DNA from: Prochlorococcus sp. AG-402-N10
GTDB taxonomy: Bacteria; Cyanobacteriota; Cyanobacteriia; PCC-6307; Cyanobiaceae
DNA length: 64,000 bases
Direction of reading: 5' to 3'
Assembly (NCBI GenBank): GCA_003216465.1
Contig: QCIU01000004.1
Span: forward strand, 1-64,000
The position numbers and the translations under genes are program-made. The notes under the pieces were generated by a model. The model worked only from the letters and a program-made list of their open reading frames with translations, was not told where the DNA came from and made no database searches. This document shows, one piece after another, positions 16,040 through 25,800 of this stretch; the stretch's first letter is position 1; the number at the start of each line of letters is the position of its first letter.

Positions 16040-17098
16040 TTGAATAATATTAAAGATAGAAATTCAAAAGAAGTGATAATACAGCTGAAGAGGGCTGAAA
16101 TTCAAAAAAAAATATTGGTAAAAAATATTTATAAAGAATACGAGACTTATTTTCAGATTGTCAGAAATTCTATAATAAACTCTGCTGAAAAAGGTATATT
16201 TGCAATTTATTCTGACTTATCTTTGAGTGATAAAGAATTAAGTTTAAGAGAGTTAAATATATTTTTAGAAAAAAATATTAGTTCGCTTATCTATTCAAAA
16301 CTTCCTTTGATAACTATTGAACAATTAAAGTTAGGAGATATTAGTAATTATCAAAAGCAGTTATCAAATGTAAATGCAACAAAAGAATTGGTAGAGTTCA
16401 ATGAATATGAAACAGTTGGTTTTGATTATGAAAATGAATTAATTGATCAAGAGACCATTGAATTTAATTGTAATAACAAGTCTAATACATATCAATATTA
16501 TGAATCCCTTGAAGAAGAAGAACTTGCTTCTGTAAATCTAGATGAAAATAGTTATTTAAAATCTTTTTCCAAGGAAACTATTATTAAAAAATTTGAAGAT
16601 GAGAAAAATATAGTTAATGCTGTCCTTGAATTAATAGATCAAACTAATTCATATAAATTGAATGATAATGAACAAGGAAGTGATGTTTTTATCTCAAATG
16701 ATAATTTAAATATCTTTGAATTTCTTGATAAATCTTTTAGCGACTTCTTGTTGAACCTTTCATATAAGATTAACTCAGAATTATTTAAAATAAGATTGAT
16801 AAATAAAATTTTATCTGAGGAGGCTTTCAAATTTTTATCTAATAATAATTATATTATTAGGCATCCACATCCTTTTGCTATTAGATATGATATAAAACCA
16901 AATCAGTTATCTGCAAAAAATATTAAATCCTCTGATATTTATTTATTTAATATAACTAATGTTGAATTAGAGTTTTATAACTTAGATCTTTCAATCTGTA
17001 GAAATAATATTAATGAATTAAAAAGTAGGTTTAGAATATTAAATAAAAAGCAAAAATATTGGAAAGATAAGGAACTCACTTCAAATCATCTAATGTAA
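16040..17098 (+). CDS. Conserved hypothetical protein downstream of tsf
   Basis: A 352-aa soluble protein with a TTG start four bases after the tsf stop, so almost certainly cotranscribed. The N-terminal third (KRAEIQKKILVKNIYKEYETYFQIVR) and C-terminal third (FLSNNNYIIRHPHPFAIRYDI) look folded, joined by an acidic, Asn/Glu-rich central region (about 125-220) that is likely flexible. No catalytic motif or membrane segment recognised. The arrangement tsf-unknown-recG suggests a translation or DNA-repair link only by position. Confidence 0.75.
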   Translation: MNNIKDRNSKEVIIQLKRAEIQKKILVKNIYKEYETYFQIVRNSIINSAEKGIFAIYSDLSLSDKELSLRELNIFLEKNISSLIYSKLPLITIEQLKLGDISNYQKQLSNVNATKELVEFNEYETVGFDYENELIDQETIEFNCNNKSNTYQYYESLEEEELASVNLDENSYLKSFSKETIIKKFEDEKNIVNAVLELIDQTNSYKLNDNEQGSDVFISNDNLNIFEFLDKSFSDFLLNLSYKINSELFKIRLINKILSEEAFKFLSNNNYIIRHPHPFAIRYDIKPNQLSAKNIKSSDIYLFNITNVELEFYNLDLSICRNNINELKSRFRILNKKQKYWKDKELTSNHLM

Positions 17099-17119
17099 TT
17101 AAAATCTAAATTTATCTTA

Positions 17120-19585
17120 TTGATAATAGTGACTAATAATGAAAGATATATTGATCTAATAAAAAATTGGATTAGACCTCTTCAAAAATCTCTTACGCTT
17201 GAATCAGAAAATAAATTTTCTAATTTACTAGGAAGGAAAACCTATTTTAATGATTATTTAGAAAAGTCACTAAGTAATATAGAAAATTTAAAACTAACTG
17301 ATGAATATATCAAATTATTTAATGAATTTTCAATTAAATATTCTGAATACAATAACCTAGACACAAATCAAAGAAAAAGACTTGTAATTGATACTAGAAA
17401 AGCTCTTCTTAAATTGAGCAAATATATTGATTTAAATTATTCATTTAACAATACGAATAGTTTCTATTCAAAATTCGTAGATTCTAATCTTTCTTTAAGT
17501 TCCGATATATCGTTAATAAAAAGTATAGGCAAGGTAAATAAAAATAAACTAAATGAATTAGGGATATTTAATATAAAAGACTTAATTAATTATTTTCCGA
17601 GAACTTATTTAGATTATACAAATAGAGTTAAGATAATTAATTTAAAACCAGATAATTTATATACCTGTATTGCTACTATTAAAAAGTTTTCTATTTATAA
17701 GAGTCCAAATAATAGTAATTTATCAATAATGAATATAGTGATATTTGATGAGACATCCTCTATAAAAGTTACAAAATTTTTTTTAGGCAAGAGATTTAGA
17801 TCTTATTCTTTTTTTTCTTCTCAGAAATCTTTATATATTCCAGGAACTAAATTGGCGATATCTGGCAGGGTCAAACTATCTGAGTATGGAAAAAATTTTG
17901 TGGACCCTCAGATAGAAATTTTAAATAATAATGAAGAATCTTTTAATTTCTCTGGGAGGATTATGCCTTTATATTCGCTTTCAGAATCATTCTCAAATAT
18001 AAGTTTCATAAAATTAATTAAAAAAGTAATTATTTATTCAAAACAATTTCCAGACTTACTTAATCAAAAACAGCTAAATTCATTATCTTTAATGTCAAAG
18101 AGTGAATCTTTAATAAATATTCATTTACCTCCAAATCAGAATGCTTTAGTTGAGTCAAGAAGACGCTTAGTATTTGATGAATTGTTTTTATTACAAATGA
18201 AGTTTTTATTGAGAAAAAGAAAAAATAATAGAAATATTAGAGTCAAAAGTCCTATCCAAAAAAAAATCTTGCTTGAAGATTTTATAAATAAAATTCCTTT
18301 TCAATTAACTCAATCTCAGAAAAAAGTACTTGACGAAATAAAATATGATTTATCAGATTTAACACCTATGTCGAGACTACTACAGGGAGACGTTGGCAGT
18401 GGTAAAACTATTATTGCAATTGCATCACTTTTAATGGTTATTGAAAAAGAACAACAAGGTGCATTAATGGTCCCGACTGAAGTACTCGCCGCACAACACT
18501 ATAAGAATATAATAAAAAATTTGAATCCACTTTTAGTTTCTGTAGAACTTTTAACAGGAAATACCCCTCAGAAAAAAAGAAAAGAAATACTTACAAATTT
18601 AAAAAATGGAATGATTGATATTCTCATAGGTACTCATGCAATATTTGAAGATAAAGTTATTTTTAATTCGTTAGGGATGGTAGTAATAGATGAACAACAT
18701 AGGTTTGGGGTAACACAAAGAAATCGATTAATTAATAAAGGAGATAATACTAATTTATTATCAATGACAGCTACGCCAATACCTAGGACTCTTGCTTTGT
18801 CATTATATGGTGATTTAGATATTAGTCAGATTACAGAGCTCCCCCCAGGAAGAGTACCAATAACAACAAAAATAATCTCAGAAAAGGATTTAGATAAACT
18901 ATTTAAATGTGTTGAGAATGAAATAGAGAAGGGGAAGCAAGCTTATGTAATTTTGCCATTAATTGATGATTCTGAAAAAATGAATTTAAGTTCTGCAAAA
19001 AAAATATTTAAATATTTATCAGAGGAAATCTTTTTAAAAAATAAAGTTGGACTTTTACATGGAAAATTAAATTCAGAAGAGAAGAATAATATGATTAATT
19101 CCTTTTTAAATAATGAAATTAATATTTTGGTCTCAACTACAGTTATTGAGGTTGGAATTGATGTACCTAATGCGTCAATTATGATTATTTACAATTCAGA
19201 AAGATTTGGATTATCTCAATTGCATCAGTTACGAGGGAGAATTGGGAGAGGATCCCATAAATCATTTTGTTATTTAGTAACCTCTGACAAAAATGGATTA
19301 GAAAATAAAAGGCTAAGGGTTTTAGAAAAATCTAATGATGGTTTTTATATCGCCGAAAAAGACTTGGAACTAAGAGGACCCGGTCAAATCTTAGGATATA
19401 AGCAGTCAGGATTACCCGATTTTGTATTAGATAACTTACCAAACAATAAATTTTTAATTGAAAAGGCTAGAGAAGTAGCCCAGAAGGTAATAACTGATGA
19501 TCCAGATTTAAGAAAAAATATTTTATTGAAAAATTTGCTAATCAATAATTCTGATAATAAATTTATTCATGACTTTTTAAATTAA
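17120..19585 (+). CDS. recG: ATP-dependent DNA helicase RecG
   Basis: An 821-aa RecG. The wedge/OB domain lies around residues 135-330 (SIGKVNKNKLNELGIFNIKDLINYFPR), the helicase core has Walker A GDVGSGKT near residue 423, DEQH near 520 with HRFGVTQR, motif III SMTATPIPRT, and the C-terminal RGRIGRG and GPGQILGYKQSG segments. RecG remodels stalled replication forks and branch-migrates Holliday junctions. There is an N-terminal extension of about 125 residues before the wedge domain, as in cyanobacterial and plastid RecG. The start codon is TTG. Confidence 0.95.
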   Translation: MIIVTNNERYIDLIKNWIRPLQKSLTLESENKFSNLLGRKTYFNDYLEKSLSNIENLKLTDEYIKLFNEFSIKYSEYNNLDTNQRKRLVIDTRKALLKLSKYIDLNYSFNNTNSFYSKFVDSNLSLSSDISLIKSIGKVNKNKLNELGIFNIKDLINYFPRTYLDYTNRVKIINLKPDNLYTCIATIKKFSIYKSPNNSNLSIMNIVIFDETSSIKVTKFFLGKRFRSYSFFSSQKSLYIPGTKLAISGRVKLSEYGKNFVDPQIEILNNNEESFNFSGRIMPLYSLSESFSNISFIKLIKKVIIYSKQFPDLLNQKQLNSLSLMSKSESLINIHLPPNQNALVESRRRLVFDELFLLQMKFLLRKRKNNRNIRVKSPIQKKILLEDFINKIPFQLTQSQKKVLDEIKYDLSDLTPMSRLLQGDVGSGKTIIAIASLLMVIEKEQQGALMVPTEVLAAQHYKNIIKNLNPLLVSVELLTGNTPQKKRKEILTNLKNGMIDILIGTHAIFEDKVIFNSLGMVVIDEQHRFGVTQRNRLINKGDNTNLLSMTATPIPRTLALSLYGDLDISQITELPPGRVPITTKIISEKDLDKLFKCVENEIEKGKQAYVILPLIDDSEKMNLSSAKKIFKYLSEEIFLKNKVGLLHGKLNSEEKNNMINSFLNNEINILVSTTVIEVGIDVPNASIMIIYNSERFGLSQLHQLRGRIGRGSHKSFCYLVTSDKNGLENKRLRVLEKSNDGFYIAEKDLELRGPGQILGYKQSGLPDFVLDNLPNNKFLIEKAREVAQKVITDDPDLRKNILLKNLLINNSDNKFIHDFLN

Positions 19586-19640
19586 TACATTTAATTGTTT
19601 ATTTATAAATATATGCAAATATAAAATTAAAAGAAAAAAA

Positions 19641-20327
19641 TTGAAAATTTGGAATGAAATCCCAATTAAAGATAATAAAGATAAATTAATAGCAATACCA
19701 ACTTGTTTCAAATTTATTTGCCCTCATCCTTACTATGATCTAGGCGCTCCTTATAAGAAAAAAGATGGTATTTGGAAATTAAGAGAAGAAGTTGTTAAAA
19801 GATTAATAAAAGTAAATGACTATTTAAAATTAAAAAATAAAAGTTTTTGCCTTTTGATTTATGACAGTTGGCGACCTATAGAAGTGCAACAATTTATGTT
19901 TAATAGAGCTTTTATTTTGGAATGTAAAAGGTTAGATATCTATGCTTCTGTAAAAGATATGGAACTATATCCTTTAGTAAAAAGAAAAGTTGAGAAATTT
20001 TGGGCATACCCATCTTTAGATGAGAAATGTCCTCCTCCGCATTCAACTGGAGGTGCCTTGGATATTACTTTGGCCGATAATTTCGGAAATATTATGGATA
20101 TGGGTAGTAATATTGATCAAATGGATGAGAAGTCAAAACCAGATTTTTATAAGAATATTGAAAATAAAGATGCAATCATCTGGAATGATAGAAGAAATTT
20201 ACTGAAAGAAATTATGATTAAATTTGATTTCGTTCAGCATCCGAATGAATGGTGGCACTTTAGTTATGGAGATCAACTATGGGCATGGAAGAATAAAAAA
20301 ACTAATGCTTTATATGGAAAAATCTAA
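19641..20327 (+). CDS. D-alanyl-D-alanine dipeptidase, VanX family (M15D)
   Basis: A 228-aa zinc dipeptidase. The metal ligands and catalytic residues are present: the arginine motif YDSWRP, the SxHxxGxAxD-type motif HSTGGALDITL, and EWWHFSYGD near the C-terminus, giving His, Asp, His ligands and the catalytic Glu. It would hydrolyse D-Ala-D-Ala released during cell-wall turnover; nothing here suggests glycopeptide resistance. No signal peptide is visible, consistent with a cytoplasmic enzyme. TTG start. A VanY-type enzyme is encoded about 5.5 kb downstream. Confidence 0.88.
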   Translation: MKIWNEIPIKDNKDKLIAIPTCFKFICPHPYYDLGAPYKKKDGIWKLREEVVKRLIKVNDYLKLKNKSFCLLIYDSWRPIEVQQFMFNRAFILECKRLDIYASVKDMELYPLVKRKVEKFWAYPSLDEKCPPPHSTGGALDITLADNFGNIMDMGSNIDQMDEKSKPDFYKNIENKDAIIWNDRRNLLKEIMIKFDFVQHPNEWWHFSYGDQLWAWKNKKTNALYGKI

Positions 20328-20330
20328 TTT

Positions 20331-22121
20331 TTAATCTATCTTCTTAAGTAAATTTAAAATTAAGGATTCTTTCTGATTATTAATAAAATCGCCAAAATTG
20401 GTACTGGAACTACTTTTCTTCCAAGCTTCTAATAAAGGATGAATGGTTTTTTCTAAATCGTCAAGTTCCATTCTTTGTAAGTATGGTTTAGCTAATCTTT
20501 GAAGGTTTTTACTACCCCCTAACCATAGTTGATATTTATTCTGCCCACTCCCAACAAGAGCTAATTCTGCCATATAAGGTCTTGTACATCCATTAGGACA
20601 ACCAGTCATTCTAAATAATATTGTCTTCTCTATATTCATATCCTTTAATAGGTTTTCTATTCTAATGAGAACCTTGGGTAAAATTCTTTCAGCTTCGGTC
20701 ATGGCTAGACCACAAAGAGGAAGAGCAGGACATGCCAAAGCGTGTCGTTGAATTTCATTTATATCGTTAAGATTGTCATATCCAATCTTTCTCAAAGTCT
20801 TTTTAATTTCGCTTTTGTTTTTATTTGGAATATTACAAAGCAAAATATCTTGATTTGGTGTAAGTCTTAAATCAAGATCATTTTCTTTAACAATATCTCT
20901 TATTAATGATTTCTTCTTTCCGGATAGCCTTCCTGACAATAAAGGTAACCCAACGAAAAAATAATCTTTATTTTGTTTATGCCAACCTAGATAATCAATT
21001 AATTTGTTCTCAGGTTCTTTCCTTAAAGGCATAATTTCTTTTCTAAAATATTTTTCTAAGAGTATTTTTTTAAACCAATTAATACCTTTCCTATGCAAAA
21101 GGTACTTCATTCTGGAATTTTTCCTTGATTTTCTATCTCCATAATCTCTTTGAATAGCAACGATACTTTGAATTAGTTCATAGATCTCACTCTTCCCAAC
21201 GAAACCAAGTGGATCCGCAATTCTTGCAAAAGTCTCTTCATTGTTGTGCGTACGCCCCATACCTCCTCCGATATAAAAATTACATCCTTCTAGCTCCCCT
21301 TCTTTTGAGGTGAATGCAACTATTCCAATATCATTAGTGAGGAGATCAACTGAATTATCACCAGGAACAGTTACAGCACATTTAAATTTTCTTGGCAGAT
21401 ATGTAGATCCATATAGAGGTTCTTTTTTAGTCCCGCTAAAAACATTCTCTTTAAACTGTAATTTTCTATTCTCTTCTATTTCTTTATCAGGTTTTATTGT
21501 ATATTCCAAATCTCCGTCAGCCCAAAGTTCTAAAAACGTTCCTTGTCCTGCTACAGGTGTTAAAAGATCAGCAACTTTTACTGCTAAAGATCTTGCTGTT
21601 ATGTATTCTGGTGTTTCAAAAGGTGCGGCGGGAGCCATGACGTTTCTATTTATGTCCCCACACGCAGCTAATGTTGAGCCCATTGAATTTACAATTGATT
21701 TTATTACTTCCTTTAAATTATCTTTTCTTATTCCATGCATTTGGAAGGCTTGTCTAGTGGTTACTCTCAGTGAGCCGTTTCCAAGTTTGTCAGATAATTC
21801 ATCTAAGGATAGAAATAATTTACCAGGGATTTCCCCACCTGGACTTCTTAACCTAAGCATCATCTGCCAATCTTTACTTTTCCCAGGTTTCCTGTTCTCT
21901 CTATTATCTTGTTGATAACTTCCATGGAATTTTAATAACTGAACAGCATCATTAGTAAAATGGTCACTTTCGTTTTTTAATTCGCTTGCAAGTGGTTCCT
22001 TTAGAAATTCACTACCTTTTTTGAAATTTTCAAATTTAGATACTTCTAGACCATTCGCCAGGCAAACTGTCTCTTGTTTAGCAAGTTCTTTTTTCTTTTT
22101 TACTTTTTCAACCTTGATCAA
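20331..22121 (-). CDS. sir: Ferredoxin-sulfite reductase
   Basis: A 596-aa siroheme/[4Fe-4S] enzyme reducing sulfite to sulfide with six electrons from ferredoxin, the last step of assimilatory sulfate reduction. The cluster cysteines are in CPALPLC (C-x5-C) and GCPNGC (C-x3-C). The siroheme-binding repeats start with the FHGSYQQDNRE and LRSPGGEIPGKLF segments typical of the plant/cyanobacterial ferredoxin type. Convergent with the VanX gene (three bases between stops) and divergent from glyS with 87 bp between. The 201-aa plus-strand frame inside it is a shadow. Confidence 0.95.
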   Translation of the reverse strand: MIKVEKVKKKKELAKQETVCLANGLEVSKFENFKKGSEFLKEPLASELKNESDHFTNDAVQLLKFHGSYQQDNRENRKPGKSKDWQMMLRLRSPGGEIPGKLFLSLDELSDKLGNGSLRVTTRQAFQMHGIRKDNLKEVIKSIVNSMGSTLAACGDINRNVMAPAAPFETPEYITARSLAVKVADLLTPVAGQGTFLELWADGDLEYTIKPDKEIEENRKLQFKENVFSGTKKEPLYGSTYLPRKFKCAVTVPGDNSVDLLTNDIGIVAFTSKEGELEGCNFYIGGGMGRTHNNEETFARIADPLGFVGKSEIYELIQSIVAIQRDYGDRKSRKNSRMKYLLHRKGINWFKKILLEKYFRKEIMPLRKEPENKLIDYLGWHKQNKDYFFVGLPLLSGRLSGKKKSLIRDIVKENDLDLRLTPNQDILLCNIPNKNKSEIKKTLRKIGYDNLNDINEIQRHALACPALPLCGLAMTEAERILPKVLIRIENLLKDMNIEKTILFRMTGCPNGCTRPYMAELALVGSGQNKYQLWLGGSKNLQRLAKPYLQRMELDDLEKTIHPLLEAWKKSSSSTNFGDFINNQKESLILNLLKKID

Positions 22122-22208
22122 GGGACCAAAACATATCTCTTTTTATACATTAGCGAAAAGCTTATTTAACCGGTAGTAAATTATAGTTGTAATAGCCATA
22201 AATTATTC

Positions 22209-24371
22209 TTGTCTAAATATTTACTTGAGATAGGAACAGAAGAGTTACCAGCAAATTTTGCTCATTCTGTAATAAAACAAATTAACTCTCTAATTCAATT
22301 TGAATTTGATAAGAAACTTATCAAATATAAGAATATTATTTGCACCTCCACACCCAGAAGAATAGTTATATTTTTGGAGGGTTTAGTGGATCAGGCTGAT
22401 GATAAGACAGTTACAAGAAAAGGACCAAAAGCAAGCTCTGCATTTGTAAATGGGGTTCCAACCAACGCTGCAATTGGTTTTGCAAATAGTTTAGGAATTG
22501 ATATAGATGACTTAGAAATAAGAAAAACAGAAAAGGGTGAGTTTGTATTTGGAACAAAAATTGAAAAAGGAGAATTTACGAGGTCTTTTATCTCTTCAAT
22601 AATTCCAAAATTAATAAAAAATCTACAAGGCCCACGGTTTATGAAATGGGGATATGGTAGCTTTAAATTTTCAAGACCTATTAGATGGATTGTCTCACTT
22701 TATAATGATGAAATTCTTGATTTCGATTTTGATGGATGTGACCCTAAACTTACGATAGGTAATAAATCAAGAAGTCACAGATTAATTAATAAAGTTATTG
22801 AAATTCAGTCTTCAGATAATTATTTTGAATTAATGGCTAAAAGTGGAGTTTTTGTTAGACGAGAAGAAAGGAAAGAAAAAATTAAAAAGCTCATAAATCA
22901 AGAATCTCTACTGGCAAATTTGAATCCGGATCTCTCTGAGGCTTTGCTTAACGAACTTACTGATCTAGTGGAATCGCCTAATTTATTAACTTGCAATTTT
23001 GATAAGCAATTTCTTAATTTGCCTGTTGAAGTTCTTGCAACAGTAATGAAAAATCATCAAAGATATATTCCTCTGCTAGAAAAAAATAAATTATTATCTA
23101 TATTAGATCTTAATTCAAAGGAAATTATAAGTACAAATTTCTTTGTCCTATCTAATGGGCTTAAAGAGTCTAATAATGTTATTGCTAAGGGTAATGAAAA
23201 AGTATTGAGGGCAAGATTCTCTGATGCAAAGTTTTTTGTAGAAAGTGATAAAAAAGTTTCCTCTAATGAAAGGAACGAAAAACTTAAGTCTGTTTCTTAT
23301 TTGAAAGGAATGGGCAATGTTTTTCAAAGAGTAGAAAGAATTAAGGCTACCGTAGAAAAGATACTTTTTTATTTAAATGATCAATCTTTAGAAAGTAAAA
23401 AGGTAATAGAAGCTGCCAAGTACTGTAAAAACGATTTGTGTAGTGAAATTGTTTATGAATTTCCTGAATTGCAAGGGATAATGGGTGGGAAATACTTACG
23501 AAATGAAGGTTTTAGCAAAGAAATCTGTATAGCTGTAGCAGAACATTATTTGCCTGGTTTTTATAAAGATGATTTGCCCTCTACAAAATGCGGAGCGATT
23601 GTCTCTATTTCTGATAAAATAGAATCCTTAATAAGTATATTTATTTCGGGTAAAAGACCAAGTGGTTCATCTGACCCTTATGCATTAAGAAGAAGTTTAA
23701 ATGGTGTTATTCAAATTATTTGGAAATTTGATCTTGATTTATATATTGAAAATATTTATGAGGAACTTCTTGAATATTGGAAAATATCCCTTCCAAATTT
23801 GAATTTTGTAAAACAAAATGTTTTAAATGATTTAATTGAATTTACTAATCAAAGAATTCTTAGTCATCTTGATGAATTATTAATTGATAAAGATATAATT
23901 AGAGCTACTTTTTCTAATTATTTTTTAGATGAGAAAAAAATAATTAATATTATTGATTTAAAAAATAGAATTAATACGATTGACCGACTTAGAGAAAATG
24001 AAAATTTTTTTAAAGTTCAAAAAGTTATCTCAAGGGTTTGTAAACTTGCTGATAATGGTAGTTTATCAAAAAACCTTCTTTTATATAGTGATTATATAAA
24101 TCCAGAGCTATTTGAAAAAGAATGTGAAAAAAAGGTATTTGAATTTATCAAAAAATTAGAAGGACTTATTTCATCATCGACTTGGGATTATTTTAAGCTC
24201 TTTAATATGTTTGAGAATAATGCAAATATTCTTAATGAATTATTTGATAATGATAAGGGTGTTTTGGTAATGGCACATAATTCTGAAATAAGAAATAATC
24301 GACTCAACTTATTAGGCTTGGTTAGAAATTACTCTTTAAAAATTGCTGACTTTACACTTCTCAACTCTTAA
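22209..24371 (+). CDS. glyS: Glycyl-tRNA synthetase beta subunit
   Basis: A 720-aa GlyRS beta subunit, recognisable by LLEIGTEELPANF at the N-terminus, MKWGYGSFKFSRPIRWI, MKNHQRYIPLL and LPSTKCGAIVSISDKIESL...FISGKRPSGSSDPYALRR (HD-like region). It works with the alpha subunit (glyQ, not in this window) as an alpha2beta2 enzyme. TTG start. The C-terminal anticodon-binding region ends in overlap: the last 11 bases are shared with the convergent chlP gene. Confidence 0.96.
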   Translation: MSKYLLEIGTEELPANFAHSVIKQINSLIQFEFDKKLIKYKNIICTSTPRRIVIFLEGLVDQADDKTVTRKGPKASSAFVNGVPTNAAIGFANSLGIDIDDLEIRKTEKGEFVFGTKIEKGEFTRSFISSIIPKLIKNLQGPRFMKWGYGSFKFSRPIRWIVSLYNDEILDFDFDGCDPKLTIGNKSRSHRLINKVIEIQSSDNYFELMAKSGVFVRREERKEKIKKLINQESLLANLNPDLSEALLNELTDLVESPNLLTCNFDKQFLNLPVEVLATVMKNHQRYIPLLEKNKLLSILDLNSKEIISTNFFVLSNGLKESNNVIAKGNEKVLRARFSDAKFFVESDKKVSSNERNEKLKSVSYLKGMGNVFQRVERIKATVEKILFYLNDQSLESKKVIEAAKYCKNDLCSEIVYEFPELQGIMGGKYLRNEGFSKEICIAVAEHYLPGFYKDDLPSTKCGAIVSISDKIESLISIFISGKRPSGSSDPYALRRSLNGVIQIIWKFDLDLYIENIYEELLEYWKISLPNLNFVKQNVLNDLIEFTNQRILSHLDELLIDKDIIRATFSNYFLDEKKIINIIDLKNRINTIDRLRENENFFKVQKVISRVCKLADNGSLSKNLLLYSDYINPELFEKECEKKVFEFIKKLEGLISSSTWDYFKLFNMFENNANILNELFDNDKGVLVMAHNSEIRNNRLNLLGLVRNYSLKIADFTLLNS

Positions 24372-25692
24372 CTTTAATCCCACCTTTGATTGAATAGTTC
24401 TTAAGCATATTTTCGACTTCTTTGTCTTCTCTTACAGCACTATTTACAGGTTTATAATTTAGGGGTGCTAGTGCTTTACCCCTTAATATTGATCCAAGAG
24501 TAAGCATTGTAATCTTTAGTTGTTGCAGTGGTTTCATTGAAACAACTCTTTTGTATAGATAACTATCAAAAGTTAGTCTTTGTACATCCATATCATCACA
24601 CATTTCAACAAAAGCTTCTCTAGCAGAATCATTTCTATAAAAAATATTTTGAAGAATTTCTAAAACCTTGTAAGTAGTACCATATTTTTTATCCCATTTT
24701 TTTAAATAATTTTTCAAATGCTTTTCTGATGGGATTTCTTGTCCATTTTTTGAGGCTTCTACGATTTCTTCAGCACACATTCGTCCACTTTTTGCGGCAA
24801 AGTATATGCCTTCTCCAGAGCTCTTCGTGACATAACCAGCCGCATCACCTACTAGGGCCATTCTTCCTACAACTCTACGAGGTCTTGGATGCTCAGGAAT
24901 AGGATGGGCTTCGACTTTAATGACTTCTCCATTAACAAGCCTTTTTTTTGCTCTATTTCTTACTCCCTCTTGAAGACCTTTTATTAAGGATTGATTCTTT
25001 TGCATTGTTCCTGTCCCAACAGCAACATGATCATATTTTGGGAATACCCAACCATAGAAATCAGGTGAAACATCAGTTCCTACATACATCTCGGCGAGGT
25101 CTTCGTAGTAGCTCATCTCTTCTTTAGGTAATTTAATTCTTTCTTGGAATGCAATAGCCACTTTATAATCACCAGCATCCATAGCTTTTGCAACTCTACT
25201 GTTTGCTCCATCTGCTCCGATTAAGAGGTCTACTGTTAGCTCCTTAAGTTCTCCTTTCTTATCGCCAGAAGAAAAATCAGAATATGAAAGTTTGTATGGA
25301 CCTTGGTTATCATTCCCTGTATCAATTGAGGTAACTAATCCATTAATTAGCGTTGCTCCAAGGTCAGAGGCTCTGTTTCTCATAAATGCATCCATGACTT
25401 CTCTTCTACACATTCCTATAAATTCATTATCACTTTTGCCATAAACATTATCTAAGCTAATATCTACTTCTCTATTTGAGGGAGATATCATTTTCATGTG
25501 TCTTACTTTCCTATCAATAATTGACTCTGGAAGGTCGAATTCTTCCACCATGCATAGAGGTATTGCACCTCCGCAAGGTTTTGCATTATCTAATTTCCTT
25601 TCAAAAAGCCACGTTTTTATTCCAGATTTAGCAAGTATTTCAGCAGCACATGAACCACTTGGACCTCCACCGATAACAGCAACTCTCAACAT
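24361..25692 (-). CDS. chlP: Geranylgeranyl reductase ChlP
   Basis: A 443-aa flavoprotein with an N-terminal Rossmann motif (VAVIGGGPSGSCAAEIL), the PCGGAIPLCMVEEF segment and LIGADGANSRVAKAM, followed by VGDAAGYVTKSSGEGIYFAAKSG (second FAD motif). It reduces geranylgeranyl diphosphate or geranylgeranyl-chlorophyll to the phytyl form, supplying the tail of divinyl chlorophylls and tocopherols, at the thylakoid. Convergent with glyS with 11 bp of coding overlap. Confidence 0.95.
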   Translation of the reverse strand: MLRVAVIGGGPSGSCAAEILAKSGIKTWLFERKLDNAKPCGGAIPLCMVEEFDLPESIIDRKVRHMKMISPSNREVDISLDNVYGKSDNEFIGMCRREVMDAFMRNRASDLGATLINGLVTSIDTGNDNQGPYKLSYSDFSSGDKKGELKELTVDLLIGADGANSRVAKAMDAGDYKVAIAFQERIKLPKEEMSYYEDLAEMYVGTDVSPDFYGWVFPKYDHVAVGTGTMQKNQSLIKGLQEGVRNRAKKRLVNGEVIKVEAHPIPEHPRPRRVVGRMALVGDAAGYVTKSSGEGIYFAAKSGRMCAEEIVEASKNGQEIPSEKHLKNYLKKWDKKYGTTYKVLEILQNIFYRNDSAREAFVEMCDDMDVQRLTFDSYLYKRVVSMKPLQQLKITMLTLGSILRGKALAPLNYKPVNSAVREDKEVENMLKNYSIKGGIKVKS

Positions 25693-25800
25693 ATTAAAAA
25701 AAGTATCCTATTAAAAAACTACATCAATTTCCCTATAAAAGGACATTTCGTAAATTAATAGTTAATATCGAAATATGTTTTTCAAATTTAGCTTTTAATA

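Noticed and set aside
19641-20327. Glycopeptide resistance (VanX)
   Set aside because: No VanH/VanA-type genes or regulators are present; the neighbours are recG and sir.
21310-21915. 201-aa plus-strand frame
   Set aside because: Antisense to sir over conserved sequence; no motif or start context supports it.
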